Source of the DNA: JBMNIZ01 sp050951405 | Lineage (GTDB): Bacteria > Bacillota > DULZ01 | Length of the DNA stretch: 64,000 bases | Assembly: GCA_050951405.1 (NCBI GenBank) | Contig: JBMNIZ010000009.1 | Coordinates: 1-64,000, forward strand | Direction of reading: 5' to 3' | In this document: one piece after another, positions 53,138 through 61,736 of the stretch | Numbering within the stretch: the first letter of the stretch is position 1 | Layout: each line of letters starts with the position of its first letter | Notes under the pieces: generated by a model | What the model was told of the DNA's origin: nothing | Database searches by the model: none | Seen by the model: only the letters and a program-made list of their open reading frames with translations | Translations under genes and position numbers: made by a program

Positions 53138-53773
53138 ATGCGGCGGCTTTTGGCGGCGTTGCTGATTATCACCGGGCTTGGCCTGCTGGCTTACCCCGGC
53201 CTGCGGGAGAGGTACTACGACCGCCGGCAGGAGGAACTGCTGGCCGCCTGGGAAAGCCATCCGGCGGTTTCCCAGGCGGAGGCCGGGGAGGAAGAAGGCC
53301 GGGCTGAAGAGGAAGAGGCCGGGACTCCGGACCGGTCCCGGGAGAAATACATTCAAGAGAACATGTTAGGCGTCCTGGTCATTGAGAAGATCGGCCTGAA
53401 GATGCCCGTGCTGAAAGAAGACAGCAAGAAAAATCTAAATATCTCCATCGCCCATGTGGCTGGTTCCGCCGGTCCGGGGGAAGAGGGCAATTTCGTCATC
53501 GCCGGCCACCGGATGCGCACTTACGGCCGGCACTTCAACCGGCTGCATGAATTGAGCCCGGGAGATGACATCCAGTTTATCGGGGCGGAGGAGACCTACC
53601 TCTACCGGGTCTTCGAAGTGCTGCTCCTGGAAGAGGACGAAAGCTGGGTTTTAGAGCCGGTGGAAGGGGAAAAGCTTATCAGCCTGGTCACCTGCGACTA
53701 CAGCAAGAAACCCTGGCTCCGTTTAGTGGTCCGGGGGAAGCTGCTGCCTCCGGCGGAGGATAAGGGCGGCTGA
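53138..53773 (+). CDS. Class D-like sortase
   Basis: A 211-residue transpeptidase with an N-terminal membrane helix, a Glu-rich linker (about 45-68) and a catalytic core with His124 (IAGHRM) and Cys186 (LVTCDYS), then the conserved Arg region LRLVVRGK. It would link the PKTGE-bearing protein just upstream to the cell wall or to another subunit. GGAGGAG precedes the ATG. The class label is based on length and the TC motif and is tentative. Confidence 0.85.
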   Translation: MRRLLAALLIITGLGLLAYPGLRERYYDRRQEELLAAWESHPAVSQAEAGEEEGRAEEEEAGTPDRSREKYIQENMLGVLVIEKIGLKMPVLKEDSKKNLNISIAHVAGSAGPGEEGNFVIAGHRMRTYGRHFNRLHELSPGDDIQFIGAEETYLYRVFEVLLLEEDESWVLEPVEGEKLISLVTCDYSKKPWLRLVVRGKLLPPAEDKGG

Positions 53774-53851
53774 TGCTAGGTATAGCCCCGGGGTTCCCGG
53801 GGATAAATCCGCCGGCATGAGCTGTAAAAAAGGAGAAAAACTTGCTTTTTG

Positions 53852-53879
53852 ACCTGGGAGGAGACCAGGTATTTTTTTT
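53852..53879 (+). terminator. Terminator after the sortase gene
   Basis: ACCTGG (53852-53857) pairs with CCAGGT (53865-53870), followed by A and eight T. It ends the surface-filament cluster. Confidence 0.75.
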
Positions 53880-54006
53880 CATGGAAGAAGCCTGCAAAAA
53901 CTGCTACAATAAAAGAAATGACCGGCAGCCGATGGTAAGTTGGGAAACATAAAAAGCTGAGGCCAGGGAGGCTGCCCGGATTTTGACCGGTAAGGATTGA
54001 TGCCTG

Positions 54007-54750
54007 ATGCAGTGGGTCTATCTGAGCACGGGCCTTCTTTTTCTCCTGCTGGGCTATTTGGTCCACGTGCGCCGCTGGTATTTTCTCATCTCCGGCTACA
54101 ATACCATGCCCAAAGAGAAAAAGGCCAAGGTGAATACGAAAGCTTTGGGAAGACTGATGGGCCATTATGCTTACGCCAACGGCAGCCTCTTTCTCCTGCT
54201 GGGAATTTTTGAGGCTTTTTCTTTGAAGATAAACACCACCCCGGCCTATGTCTTTTTCGGCCTTTCCACAGTCTACCTGCTGGTCAAGGCCCAAAAATAC
54301 GACGGGAATATTTTCGACCAGGAGGGAAAGCTGCGGCCGGGTGCCGCCAAGAAACTGGCAGCTCCTTTGGGCTTCACATTGGCCCTTTTCTTGGGAGTGG
54401 CCGCCCTGCTCTTTTATCTCATGCAGCCCGCCCAAGTGTCTTTTTTGGAAGAAGGGCTGCAGGTGCACGGCCTCTACGGTAAAGTTTACCCTTGGGAATC
54501 CCTGGAAGAAATAAAGCTGGTGGAGTCCCTGCCGGAAATCCAGATGCGCACCAACGGGGCGGCGGTGGGTCCTTACTTGAGGGGCCATTTCCGGACCAGG
54601 GAGTTGGGCCCGGTGAAGCTCTTTGTGAACCGGAAAAAACCGCCTTTTTTGTGCTTTGAAAGCGGCGGGGAGACGGTTTTTCTGAATCTGGCCCACTCCC
54701 GGAAAACAGAAGAGGCTTACGCGGAAATTTTGAGGAGAAAAGGCGGTTAA
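54007..54750 (+). CDS. Membrane protein with DUF3784-like and PH-like domains
   Basis: A 247-residue protein. The N-terminal 90 residues with three hydrophobic helices and LISGYNTMPKEKKAKVNTKALGR resemble DUF3784. A linker and a fourth helix (about 118-138) lead into a beta-rich C-terminal domain (about 145-245) like a bacterial PH domain (YGKVYPWESLEEIKLV). Function is unknown; membrane or osmotic roles are guesses. It precedes the response regulator by about 60 bases. Confidence 0.7.
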   Translation: MQWVYLSTGLLFLLLGYLVHVRRWYFLISGYNTMPKEKKAKVNTKALGRLMGHYAYANGSLFLLLGIFEAFSLKINTTPAYVFFGLSTVYLLVKAQKYDGNIFDQEGKLRPGAAKKLAAPLGFTLALFLGVAALLFYLMQPAQVSFLEEGLQVHGLYGKVYPWESLEEIKLVESLPEIQMRTNGAAVGPYLRGHFRTRELGPVKLFVNRKKPPFLCFESGGETVFLNLAHSRKTEEAYAEILRRKGG

Positions 54751-54812
54751 TTTCCGGTCCGGCGGGGAAACAGCCGAAAGAGAGGCCGCTTTGATTTAAT
54801 GGGGAGAAGGTG

Positions 54813-55454
54813 ATGCCGGTGGCCATCAGGCTTTTGATTTGCGACGACCACGAACTGGTCAGGCTGGGTCTAAAGTCCCTCTTGGAAGAAGTGGAGAAGT
54901 TGGAAGTGGTGGGAGAAGCGAAAGACGGTTTGGAAGCGGTGCGGCTGGCGGAAGAACTGCAGCCCGATCTGGTGCTGATGGATATCAGGATGGAGAGCAT
55001 GAGCGGGATTGAGGCCTGCCGGGAAATCAAAGAAAAGCATCCCGGCACCAAGGTGATCATGCTCACCTCCTACAGCGGGGAGGAAGAGGTGCAGAAAGCC
55101 ATCTATGCCGGGGCCGATGCCTACCTGCTGAAGGAAATAGGCAGTGACAATCTGATCAACACCATCTTTCAGGTCCAGGCGGGGAGATGTATTCTGGACG
55201 GTGCGGTGACCAAAAAAGTGATGGAACAGTTGCGGAAAAGCCAAGCCCAGGCCGGCGAGCAGGAATTGCTCACTCCTCAGGAACTGCAGATCTTGTCTTT
55301 AGTGGCCCAGGGGAAAACCAACCGGGAGATCGCCAAAAGCTTGCGGCTCACGGAAAAAACCGTTCGCAATTATGTGAGCAATATTTTAAGCAAGCTGGGC
55401 TTGAAAAACCGGACCGAAGCCACCGCTTATGCCATCAAAAATAAGCTGGTCTAA
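54813..55454 (+). CDS. NarL/LuxR-type response regulator
   Basis: A 213-residue two-domain regulator. The receiver domain has the acidic pair DD (11-12), phosphoacceptor Asp57 (LVLMDIRM) and YLLKEIG; the C-terminal LuxR helix-turn-helix has LTPQELQILSLVAQGKTNREIAKSL and NYVSNILSKLGLKNRTEA. No histidine kinase gene is near, so the partner is elsewhere or the regulator is an orphan. The ATG at 54813 follows GGAGAAGG. Confidence 0.93.
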   Translation: MPVAIRLLICDDHELVRLGLKSLLEEVEKLEVVGEAKDGLEAVRLAEELQPDLVLMDIRMESMSGIEACREIKEKHPGTKVIMLTSYSGEEEVQKAIYAGADAYLLKEIGSDNLINTIFQVQAGRCILDGAVTKKVMEQLRKSQAQAGEQELLTPQELQILSLVAQGKTNREIAKSLRLTEKTVRNYVSNILSKLGLKNRTEATAYAIKNKLV

Positions 55455-55506
55455 AGGGCTTTTTGTCCCGGGACAAATGTCCGATTTTTTTATGGACATT
55501 CACCCA

Positions 55507-55555
55507 TTGCGCACTATTTTGCACAATCAGTACAATAAGTTCAAAATAGAACTTA
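55507..55555 (+). promoter_or_regulatory. Promoter and operator-like repeat before the DoxX gene
   Basis: TTGCGC (55507-55512), an 18-base spacer and TACAAT (55531-55536) form a promoter. Directly over the expected start is the inverted repeat TAAGTTC-AAAATA-GAACTTA (55536-55555), a good candidate operator. The upstream stretch also holds the palindrome TTTGTCCCGGGACAAA near 55465. Confidence 0.55.
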
Positions 55556-55567
55556 GGGGGTTTTGTC

Positions 55568-56080
55568 ATGGTTGTGCAATGGCTGCGCAATAATATTTAC
55601 GCCAGTGGTCTGTTTTTGGTGTTCAGGCTGTATCTGGGTTATATTTGGCTCACTTCCGGCTGGAGCAAGATTACCTCGGAGCAGGCCTTCAGCGCCATGG
55701 GTTTGTTGGGTAGGGCGGTGGAGAATCCCTCGGTTCAGGCTTGGTGGCTGGCTTTTCTGAAGGGTTTTGCCATCCCCAATGTGGCTTTATTCAATGTGCT
55801 GGTGCCCTGGGGAGAATTCCTGGTGGGCTTGGGCCTCATCCTGGGCGGCTTGACCACTTTTTCCGCCCTGATGGGCATCACCATGAATTTTGCTTTCATG
55901 TTCAGCGGCGTAACCGGCGTCAATCCCCAGATGGTCTTGTTGACCACATTTCTGCTGGTGGCGGGTCCCAACGCCGGCAGGTTCGGCCTGGACCATTACC
56001 TGCTGCCCTACCTGCAAAAAATTATCCAGACTGATTTCAGGCTGGCTGAAAGCAAGGGAATTCAAACTTCCGAAATGTAA
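55568..56080 (+). CDS. DoxX-family membrane protein
   Basis: A 170-residue protein with four hydrophobic helices: LVFRLYLGYIWLTSGWSKI, then FNVLVPWGEFLVGLGLILGGLTTFSALMG and MNFAFMFSGVTGVNP. DoxX proteins include thiosulfate:quinone oxidoreductase subunits and redox-stress partners; the exact reaction here is unknown. It is preceded by a promoter and an inverted repeat and followed by a terminator, so it is a single-gene unit. Confidence 0.85.
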   Translation: MVVQWLRNNIYASGLFLVFRLYLGYIWLTSGWSKITSEQAFSAMGLLGRAVENPSVQAWWLAFLKGFAIPNVALFNVLVPWGEFLVGLGLILGGLTTFSALMGITMNFAFMFSGVTGVNPQMVLLTTFLLVAGPNAGRFGLDHYLLPYLQKIIQTDFRLAESKGIQTSEM

Positions 56081-56120
56081 GCTGATGAAAGTTTGCCAGA
56101 TTTGCCCGCATCTCGCACAA

Positions 56121-56158
56121 GCCCCGGAAACCGGAAAAGGTCTGCGGGGCCTTTTTTT
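56121..56158 (+). terminator. Terminator after the DoxX gene
   Basis: GCCCCG (56121-56126) pairs with CGGGGC (56145-56150), followed by C and seven T. Confidence 0.75.
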
Positions 56159-56343
56159 GTTTTTGCTCCTCTTTGGAATTTATTGCGGGCAAAAATAGTT
56201 TTTTCCCAAGGAGGATTTTTGCGTTCCCCATGGAATAATATTTAGATATATGCCTCGAGCAGGGTCCGGGGAAAAGGAGTAAGGCAGGGTGGAAGGCCCC
56301 CGGGCAGTCAGCGAATTTAATCGTAGAATGGGAGGATGGTAGA

Positions 56344-57846
56344 ATGAAGTATGTTGTCATCGGTATTTATGTGTTTGTCCTGCTGGCTATCGGTTATGTG
56401 AGCATGAAAAAAACCCACAGCGTCAATGACTTTTTCCTGGGGAACCGGACCATCGGTCCCTGGGTTTCTGCATTTGCCTACGGGACCACCTATTTCAGCG
56501 CGGTGATTTTCATCGGCTATGCGGGAAAAATCGGCTGGGGGTTTGGTCTGTCTTCCTTGTGGATTGTGGCGGGCAACGCTTTCATCGGCACCTACCTGGC
56601 CTGGAAAGTCCTGGCCAAGCCTACCCGGGAAATCACAGCCCGCTTGGGAGCCCTGACCATGCCGGACTTTTTGGCCAAGCGCTACGACAGCCCCAGCTTG
56701 AAAATTGCCGCGGCTTTAATTATTTTTATTTTTTTAGTGCCTTACTCGGCTTCAGTTTACATGGGACTCAGTTACCTGTTTGAGGAGATCTTCAGCATAC
56801 CTTTTACCATGGCTTTGCTTTTCATCGCCGCCCTGACCGGCTTGTACCTGGTGATGGGAGGATATTTTGCCGTCACCCTGACGGATTTCATCCAGGGTAC
56901 GATCATGCTGGCGGGGGTAGGCCTGCTGCTCTTTTATGTGATCACCGACGCCCATGTGGGGGGCCTGGCTGCCGGCCTGGCCAAGCTGGCCGGATACGGG
57001 CCTAAGCTGGTCCAGCCTTTCAATCCGCCCAACCCCGTGGGACTGCTTTCCCTGGTCATTTTGACCAGCTTGGGAACCTGGGGTTTGCCCCAGATGGTGC
57101 AGAAATTTTATTCCATCAGGGACGAAAAGGCCATTCCCCCTGCCCGTGTCGTCTCCACCATTTTCGCCCTGGTGGTGGCCTTCGGCGCATATTTCACCGG
57201 CAGCCTGGGGCGCTTGTTTTTCGACAATCAAATGCCCCAAGGCAATCCGGACCTGGTGGTGCCTTTAATGATCAGTACTGCCCTGCCGGAGACGGCGGCG
57301 GTTTTAATTCTCCTGCTGGTGCTGGCGGCTTCCATGTCCACCCTAGCCTCCTTAGTGCTGGTCTCCAGTTCGGCCATCGCCATGGACTTGGTGCAGGGTA
57401 CCCTCTGGCCTGAGATAGAGCGGCGGAAGGTCATGATCCTCATGCGCTTTCTTTCTGTGCTTTTCATCGCTCTTTCCGTCTATATCGCTCTCAAGCCCAC
57501 CTTTATCCTGACCTTGATGGCCTTGTCCTGGGGTACGGTGGCCGGGGCTTTTTTGGGTCCGTACTTATACGGCCTTTTCTGGAAGGGAGCCACCCGGGCC
57601 GGAGCTTGGGCCGGGATGATCACCGGCCTGACCACCTCCGTGGGTCTGGCCCTTTATTACCGGATGGACGGGTCTTTAATTCCCACCATCGGCTCGGCGG
57701 CCATCCTGCTGCCCCTGCTGGTGGTGCCTTTGGTCAGTATCTTTTCGCCCAAGTTTTCGGCTGAGCATCTGGAGACGGTTTACGGAACAGCAGCGGTAAC
57801 GGCAGAATATGGACAAGAAAGGCTGGTAACTGATGATTTGGGATAA
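56344..57846 (+). CDS. Sodium:solute symporter (SSS family)
   Basis: A 500-residue permease with about 13 hydrophobic helices. SMKKTHSVNDFFLGNRTIGPWVSAF, GTTYFSAVIFIGYAGKIGWGFG and STLASLVLVSSSAIAMD are typical of the acetate/proline/pantothenate symporter family. The gene overlaps the phenylacetate-CoA ligase gene by 14 bases, so it probably imports the aryl acid or an aromatic amino acid used there. The substrate is inferred from context only. GGGAGGATGG precedes the ATG. Confidence 0.88.
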   Translation: MKYVVIGIYVFVLLAIGYVSMKKTHSVNDFFLGNRTIGPWVSAFAYGTTYFSAVIFIGYAGKIGWGFGLSSLWIVAGNAFIGTYLAWKVLAKPTREITARLGALTMPDFLAKRYDSPSLKIAAALIIFIFLVPYSASVYMGLSYLFEEIFSIPFTMALLFIAALTGLYLVMGGYFAVTLTDFIQGTIMLAGVGLLLFYVITDAHVGGLAAGLAKLAGYGPKLVQPFNPPNPVGLLSLVILTSLGTWGLPQMVQKFYSIRDEKAIPPARVVSTIFALVVAFGAYFTGSLGRLFFDNQMPQGNPDLVVPLMISTALPETAAVLILLLVLAASMSTLASLVLVSSSAIAMDLVQGTLWPEIERRKVMILMRFLSVLFIALSVYIALKPTFILTLMALSWGTVAGAFLGPYLYGLFWKGATRAGAWAGMITGLTTSVGLALYYRMDGSLIPTIGSAAILLPLLVVPLVSIFSPKFSAEHLETVYGTAAVTAEYGQERLVTDDLG

Positions 57847-59128
57847 AAGATGGGAATGCGCTTCCCGGCAGGAAATCCGGGAAGTGCAGCTTTCCCGGCT
57901 GCAGGAAACGGTAGGCCGGGTTTATGAGAGAGTGCCTTATTACCGGAAAGCTTTGGATGAGGCGGGGGTGAAGCCGGAGGATATCCGCAGCCTGGCGGAT
58001 GTGAAAAAACTTCCTTTCACTACCAAGGAAGCCTTGAGGGACAACTATCCCTTCGGGCTTTTTGCCGTGCCTCAGCAGGAATTGATCAGAATTCATGCTT
58101 CTTCCGGCACCACCGGCAAACCCACGGTGGTGGGCTATACCCGGAAGGACCTGGAGACTTGGTCCGATTTGGTGGCCAGGATTGTGGTCCAGGCGGGAGT
58201 GACCGCGAAGGATACTGCCCAAGTGGCTTTTGGCTACGGGCTCTTCACCGGGGCTTTCGGCCTCCATTACGGTTTGGAAAAAGTGGGGGCGGCGGTGGTC
58301 CCCACTTCTTCCGGGAATACGGAAAGGCAGATCATGCTGATGCAGGACTTCGGGGTGACGGCCCTGATTGCCACTCCTTCTTATGCCCTGTATATGACGG
58401 AAGTGGCGGAAAAGATGGGTATTAATCCCCGAGATTTGCCCTTGAAATACGGCCTTTTCGGTTCGGAGCCCTGCACTGAGGAAATGCGCCGGGAGCTGGA
58501 AAGGCGTTGGGGTATTTTGGCCACGGACAATTACGGCCTCAGCGAGATCATGGGGCCCGGAGTGTCCGGTGAATGCATCTACCAAGACGGCATGCATATT
58601 GCCGAAGATCATTTTCTCGTGGAGATTATCGATCCGGAGACGGGGGAACCGAAAGATTACGGGGAGGAAGGGGAGGTGGTGATCACCACCTTGACCAAGG
58701 AAGCACTGCCCGTCCTCCGTTACCGGACGAAAGATATTTCCCTGATCAACCCGGAGCCCTGCCGCTGCGGGCGCACCTCTTTCAGGATGCGGAAGATTAC
58801 CGGCCGGACCGATGATATGCTCATCATCCGAGGGGTGAACGTCTTCCCCTCCCAGATCGAAAGCGTCCTGGTGGAGTCGGAGGGCTTAACTCCCAATTAC
58901 CTGCTGGTAGTGACCAGGAGCGGGTATCTGGATCAGTTGGAAGTGCAGGTGGAGGTCAGGGAAGAGTGGTTTACCGGGCGCTTCCGGGAACTGGAAGTGC
59001 TGGAGAAAAGAATCGCCCAAAAGCTGTACACGGTGCTGGGATTGGAGGCGAAAGTCCGCTTGGTGGAGCCTCACTCCCTGCAGCGATTTGAAGGAAAGGC
59101 CAGGCGGGTGAAAGATTTGCGGAAATAG
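57833..59128 (+). CDS. paaK: Phenylacetate-CoA ligase
   Basis: A 431-residue AMP-forming acid-CoA ligase. The P-loop is HASSGTTGKPTVVGY, then NYGLSEIMGPGVSGEC and RCGRTSFRMRKITGRTDDMLIIRGVNVFPSQIE. It activates phenylacetate, indoleacetate or related acids. The adjacent IorA/IorB enzyme makes aryl-acetyl-CoA from aryl-pyruvates, so the ligase could run in reverse to make ATP or forward to activate acids. It overlaps the symporter gene. Confidence 0.92.
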   Translation: MIWDKRWECASRQEIREVQLSRLQETVGRVYERVPYYRKALDEAGVKPEDIRSLADVKKLPFTTKEALRDNYPFGLFAVPQQELIRIHASSGTTGKPTVVGYTRKDLETWSDLVARIVVQAGVTAKDTAQVAFGYGLFTGAFGLHYGLEKVGAAVVPTSSGNTERQIMLMQDFGVTALIATPSYALYMTEVAEKMGINPRDLPLKYGLFGSEPCTEEMRRELERRWGILATDNYGLSEIMGPGVSGECIYQDGMHIAEDHFLVEIIDPETGEPKDYGEEGEVVITTLTKEALPVLRYRTKDISLINPEPCRCGRTSFRMRKITGRTDDMLIIRGVNVFPSQIESVLVESEGLTPNYLLVVTRSGYLDQLEVQVEVREEWFTGRFRELEVLEKRIAQKLYTVLGLEAKVRLVEPHSLQRFEGKARRVKDLRK

Positions 59129-59141
59129 AAAGGGGAAAAGG

Positions 59142-60896
59142 ATGAAAGAGCTTTGCACGGGTAATGAGGCCGTTGCCAGAGGCGCCTTCGAGGCGGGAGT
59201 GACGGTGGCCGCAGCCTATCCAGGCACACCCAGTACGGAAATTATTGAAAAAGCAGCTGCCTATCCGGAAATAAAGGCCCAATGGTCCCCCAATGAAAAA
59301 GTGGCTTTGGAGGTGGGAATTGGGGCTTCCATCGGCGGGGCCAGGGCCCTGGTGGCCATGAAGCATGTGGGAGTGAACGTGGCGGCGGATCCCCTGCTCA
59401 CTTTGGCCTACACCGGGGTGAACGGGGGCTTGGTGTTGATCTCCGCCGATGACCCGGGTATGCACAGTTCCCAGAACGAGCAGGATAATCGCCGCTACGC
59501 GCAGTTTGCCAAAATCCCTCTTTTAGAGCCGGCGGACAGTCAGGAATGCAAGGACTTCGTGGTGGAAGCTTTCCGGCTCAGCGAGGAATTCGATACGCCG
59601 GTCATGGTCCGGCTCACCACCAGGATCGCCCACGGCCAATCCCCGGTGGAGCTGGGAGAAAGGCGGGAGCCGGTGCTGCCGGACTATGTGAAAAATGCCC
59701 CGAAGTATGTGATGCTGCCGGCTTACGGACGGGAGCGGCATCGATTGGTGGAAAGCCGCCGGCAAAAGCTGGAGGAATACAGTGAAAGCTCTCCCCTGAA
59801 CAGGATTGAGTGGGGAGAGAAAAAGATAGGAGTTATCGCCAGTGGGGCCGCTTACCAGTATGTGAAGGAAGCACTGCCCGAGGCTTCCGTCTTCAAGCTG
59901 GGGATGACTTATCCCCTGCCCCGGAAGCAGGTGGAAAGCTTTGTCCGGCAAGTGGAGCAGGTCTACGTGGTGGAGGAATTGGAGCCCTTTTTGGAAGAGC
60001 AGATCAGGTCATGGGGATTATCGGTAAGGGGGAAAGAGATTTTCCCCCGGGTGGGAGAGCTGAGCCCGGAACTGATAGCGGAAAAGCTGGGCGGCAGGAA
60101 GGAAACGGGGGAAGCTCCTCTCGCAGGAACCCAAGTCCCGCCCCGGCCTCCCGTGTTGTGCCCGGGATGCCCTCACCGGGGAGTTTTTTACGTGCTTAAC
60201 CGCCTCAAACTGGTGGTGGCCGGGGACATCGGCTGTTATACCCTGGGAGCCACTCCTCCCCTGTCCGCCATGGACAGCTGCATCTGCATGGGGGCCAGCA
60301 TCGGGGGAGCTTTAGGGCTGGAAAAGGCCCGGGGAAGGGAATTCGCCCGGAAGCTGGTGGCGGTGATCGGGGATTCCACCTTTTTGCACTCGGGCATCAC
60401 CGGCCTGCTGGACGTGGTTTACAATCAAGGCACTTTTACCACCATCATCCTGGACAACAGCACCACGGCCATGACCGGGCACCAGGATCATCCGGGTACG
60501 GGCCGAAGGGCGGACGGGAAAGCCACCCCGGCGGTGGACCTGGTCCGGCTGGTCCGGTCCCTGGGCATCAAAAGAGTGCAAGTGGTGGATCCTTATGATT
60601 TGGCTGAACTGGAAAGGGTTTTGAAGGAAGAGGCGGAGGCGGAGGAAGCTTCGGTGGTCATCGCCCGGCGTCCCTGCGTCCTGCTGAAAGGGCATCGATT
60701 GACGGGAGGGCCGGTGACCGTCTGGGAGGAGAAGTGTACCGGCTGCGGCCGCTGCCGGCGTCTCGGCTGCCCGGCCCTGGTTTTCAAAGGAGGAGACAAG
60801 CCGGTGGTTGATCCCAGCCAGTGCAACGGCTGCGGCAAGTGTGTCCAAGTTTGCCGGTTTACGGCCATCGGGAAAGCAGGTGAAAAACTTGAGTAA
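59142..60896 (+). CDS. iorA: Indolepyruvate ferredoxin oxidoreductase alpha subunit
   Basis: A 584-residue TPP-dependent subunit. VTVAAAYPGTPSTEIIE is the N-terminal motif, CPGCPHRGVFY begins the TPP-binding half with VIGDSTFLHSGITGLLDVVYNQG, and two [4Fe-4S] motifs end the protein: CTGCGRCRRLGCP and CNGCGKCVQVCRF. It converts indole-, phenyl- and hydroxyphenyl-pyruvates to aryl-acetyl-CoA with ferredoxin reduction. It lies 13 bases after paaK and overlaps iorB. Confidence 0.95.
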   Translation: MKELCTGNEAVARGAFEAGVTVAAAYPGTPSTEIIEKAAAYPEIKAQWSPNEKVALEVGIGASIGGARALVAMKHVGVNVAADPLLTLAYTGVNGGLVLISADDPGMHSSQNEQDNRRYAQFAKIPLLEPADSQECKDFVVEAFRLSEEFDTPVMVRLTTRIAHGQSPVELGERREPVLPDYVKNAPKYVMLPAYGRERHRLVESRRQKLEEYSESSPLNRIEWGEKKIGVIASGAAYQYVKEALPEASVFKLGMTYPLPRKQVESFVRQVEQVYVVEELEPFLEEQIRSWGLSVRGKEIFPRVGELSPELIAEKLGGRKETGEAPLAGTQVPPRPPVLCPGCPHRGVFYVLNRLKLVVAGDIGCYTLGATPPLSAMDSCICMGASIGGALGLEKARGREFARKLVAVIGDSTFLHSGITGLLDVVYNQGTFTTIILDNSTTAMTGHQDHPGTGRRADGKATPAVDLVRLVRSLGIKRVQVVDPYDLAELERVLKEEAEAEEASVVIARRPCVLLKGHRLTGGPVTVWEEKCTGCGRCRRLGCPALVFKGGDKPVVDPSQCNGCGKCVQVCRFTAIGKAGEKLE

Positions 60897-61467
60897 AGTG
60901 ACCAATATCCTGCTGGTGGGCGTGGGCGGCCAAGGAACGGTCCTGGCCAGCAAAATACTGGGCCAGGTGGCCATGAGGCTGGGCCGGGAAGTGAAGGTGG
61001 CGGAAATCCACGGCATGTCCCAGCGGGGGGGCAGCGTGGTGACCCAGGTCCGCTACGGGGAAAAAGTGTATTCCCCCACCATTCCCAAAGGGAAGGCAGA
61101 TGTGATTTTGGCTTTTGAAAAATTGGAGGCCCTGCGCTGGCTTCCTTACCTGGCGCCGGGAGGCCGGGTCATCGTCAGTGACCAGGAAATCGATCCCATG
61201 CCAGTGATCACCGGCCAAATGCAGTATCCGGAAGGAATTTTGGAAATACTGGAGGAAAAGAGCAGCTTGCTGGTGGTGCCGGCTCTGGAGCTGGCGGAAA
61301 AGGCCGGCCACAGGAAGGCCGCCAATGTTGTCCTCTTGGGAGTCCTGGCCCGGGAGCTGAAGTCCCGGCCGGGGGTCTGGCGGGAGTTGCTGGTGAGAAC
61401 CGTGCCGGCGCACAGCCGGGAAGTGAATCTGAAGGCATTTCAATTGGGTTTGGATTATCAAGGATAA
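60889..61467 (+). CDS. iorB: Indolepyruvate ferredoxin oxidoreductase beta subunit
   Basis: A 192-residue subunit from a TTG at 60889 (VTNILLVGVGGQGTVLASKILG), overlapping the iorA stop by 8 bases. VAEIHGMSQRGGSVVTQVRYG is the family's second motif. It pairs with IorA. A GC-rich hairpin terminator follows within the repeat cluster at 61501-61535. Confidence 0.93.
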   Translation: MSKVTNILLVGVGGQGTVLASKILGQVAMRLGREVKVAEIHGMSQRGGSVVTQVRYGEKVYSPTIPKGKADVILAFEKLEALRWLPYLAPGGRVIVSDQEIDPMPVITGQMQYPEGILEILEEKSSLLVVPALELAEKAGHRKAANVVLLGVLARELKSRPGVWRELLVRTVPAHSREVNLKAFQLGLDYQG

Positions 61468-61470
61468 AAA

Positions 61471-61736
61471 ACGATTTTCACGTAATTTACGTTATCTCTG
61501 TAGGGGCCGGTGCCCACACCGGCCCGTTGTTTTTGACCCAAAAGGATGACCCGAATTCGGAATTATTCATTTCCGGGGCGATGTGGTCATCGCCCCTACG
61601 ATTTTAACGTAATTTGCGGGATCTCTGTAGGGGCTGATGCCCACATCAGCCCGTTTTTGACCCAAAAGGATGACCCAAATTCCGAAGGCCGTATTCCGAC
61701 GACCGCCTCGGTGCCCACACCGGCCCGTTTTTTTTA
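61471..61736. repeat. Cluster of intergenic hairpin repeats
   Basis: Two related units of about 90 bases (61471-61562 and 61598-61686, period 127) share an ACGTAATTT leader, ATCTCTGTAGGGGC, a GC-rich hairpin ending in GCCCG, and TTTTTGACCCAAAAGGATGACCC. A separate hairpin GGGGCGAT/ATCGCCCC lies between (61574-61595), and a third hairpin core (CGGTGCCCACACCGGCCCG) at 61710-61728 ends in eight T. Compensating changes keep the stem (GGCCGGTG/CACCGGCC in one, GGCTGATG/CATCAGCC in the other). The first hairpin can end iorB transcription. Confidence 0.85.
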
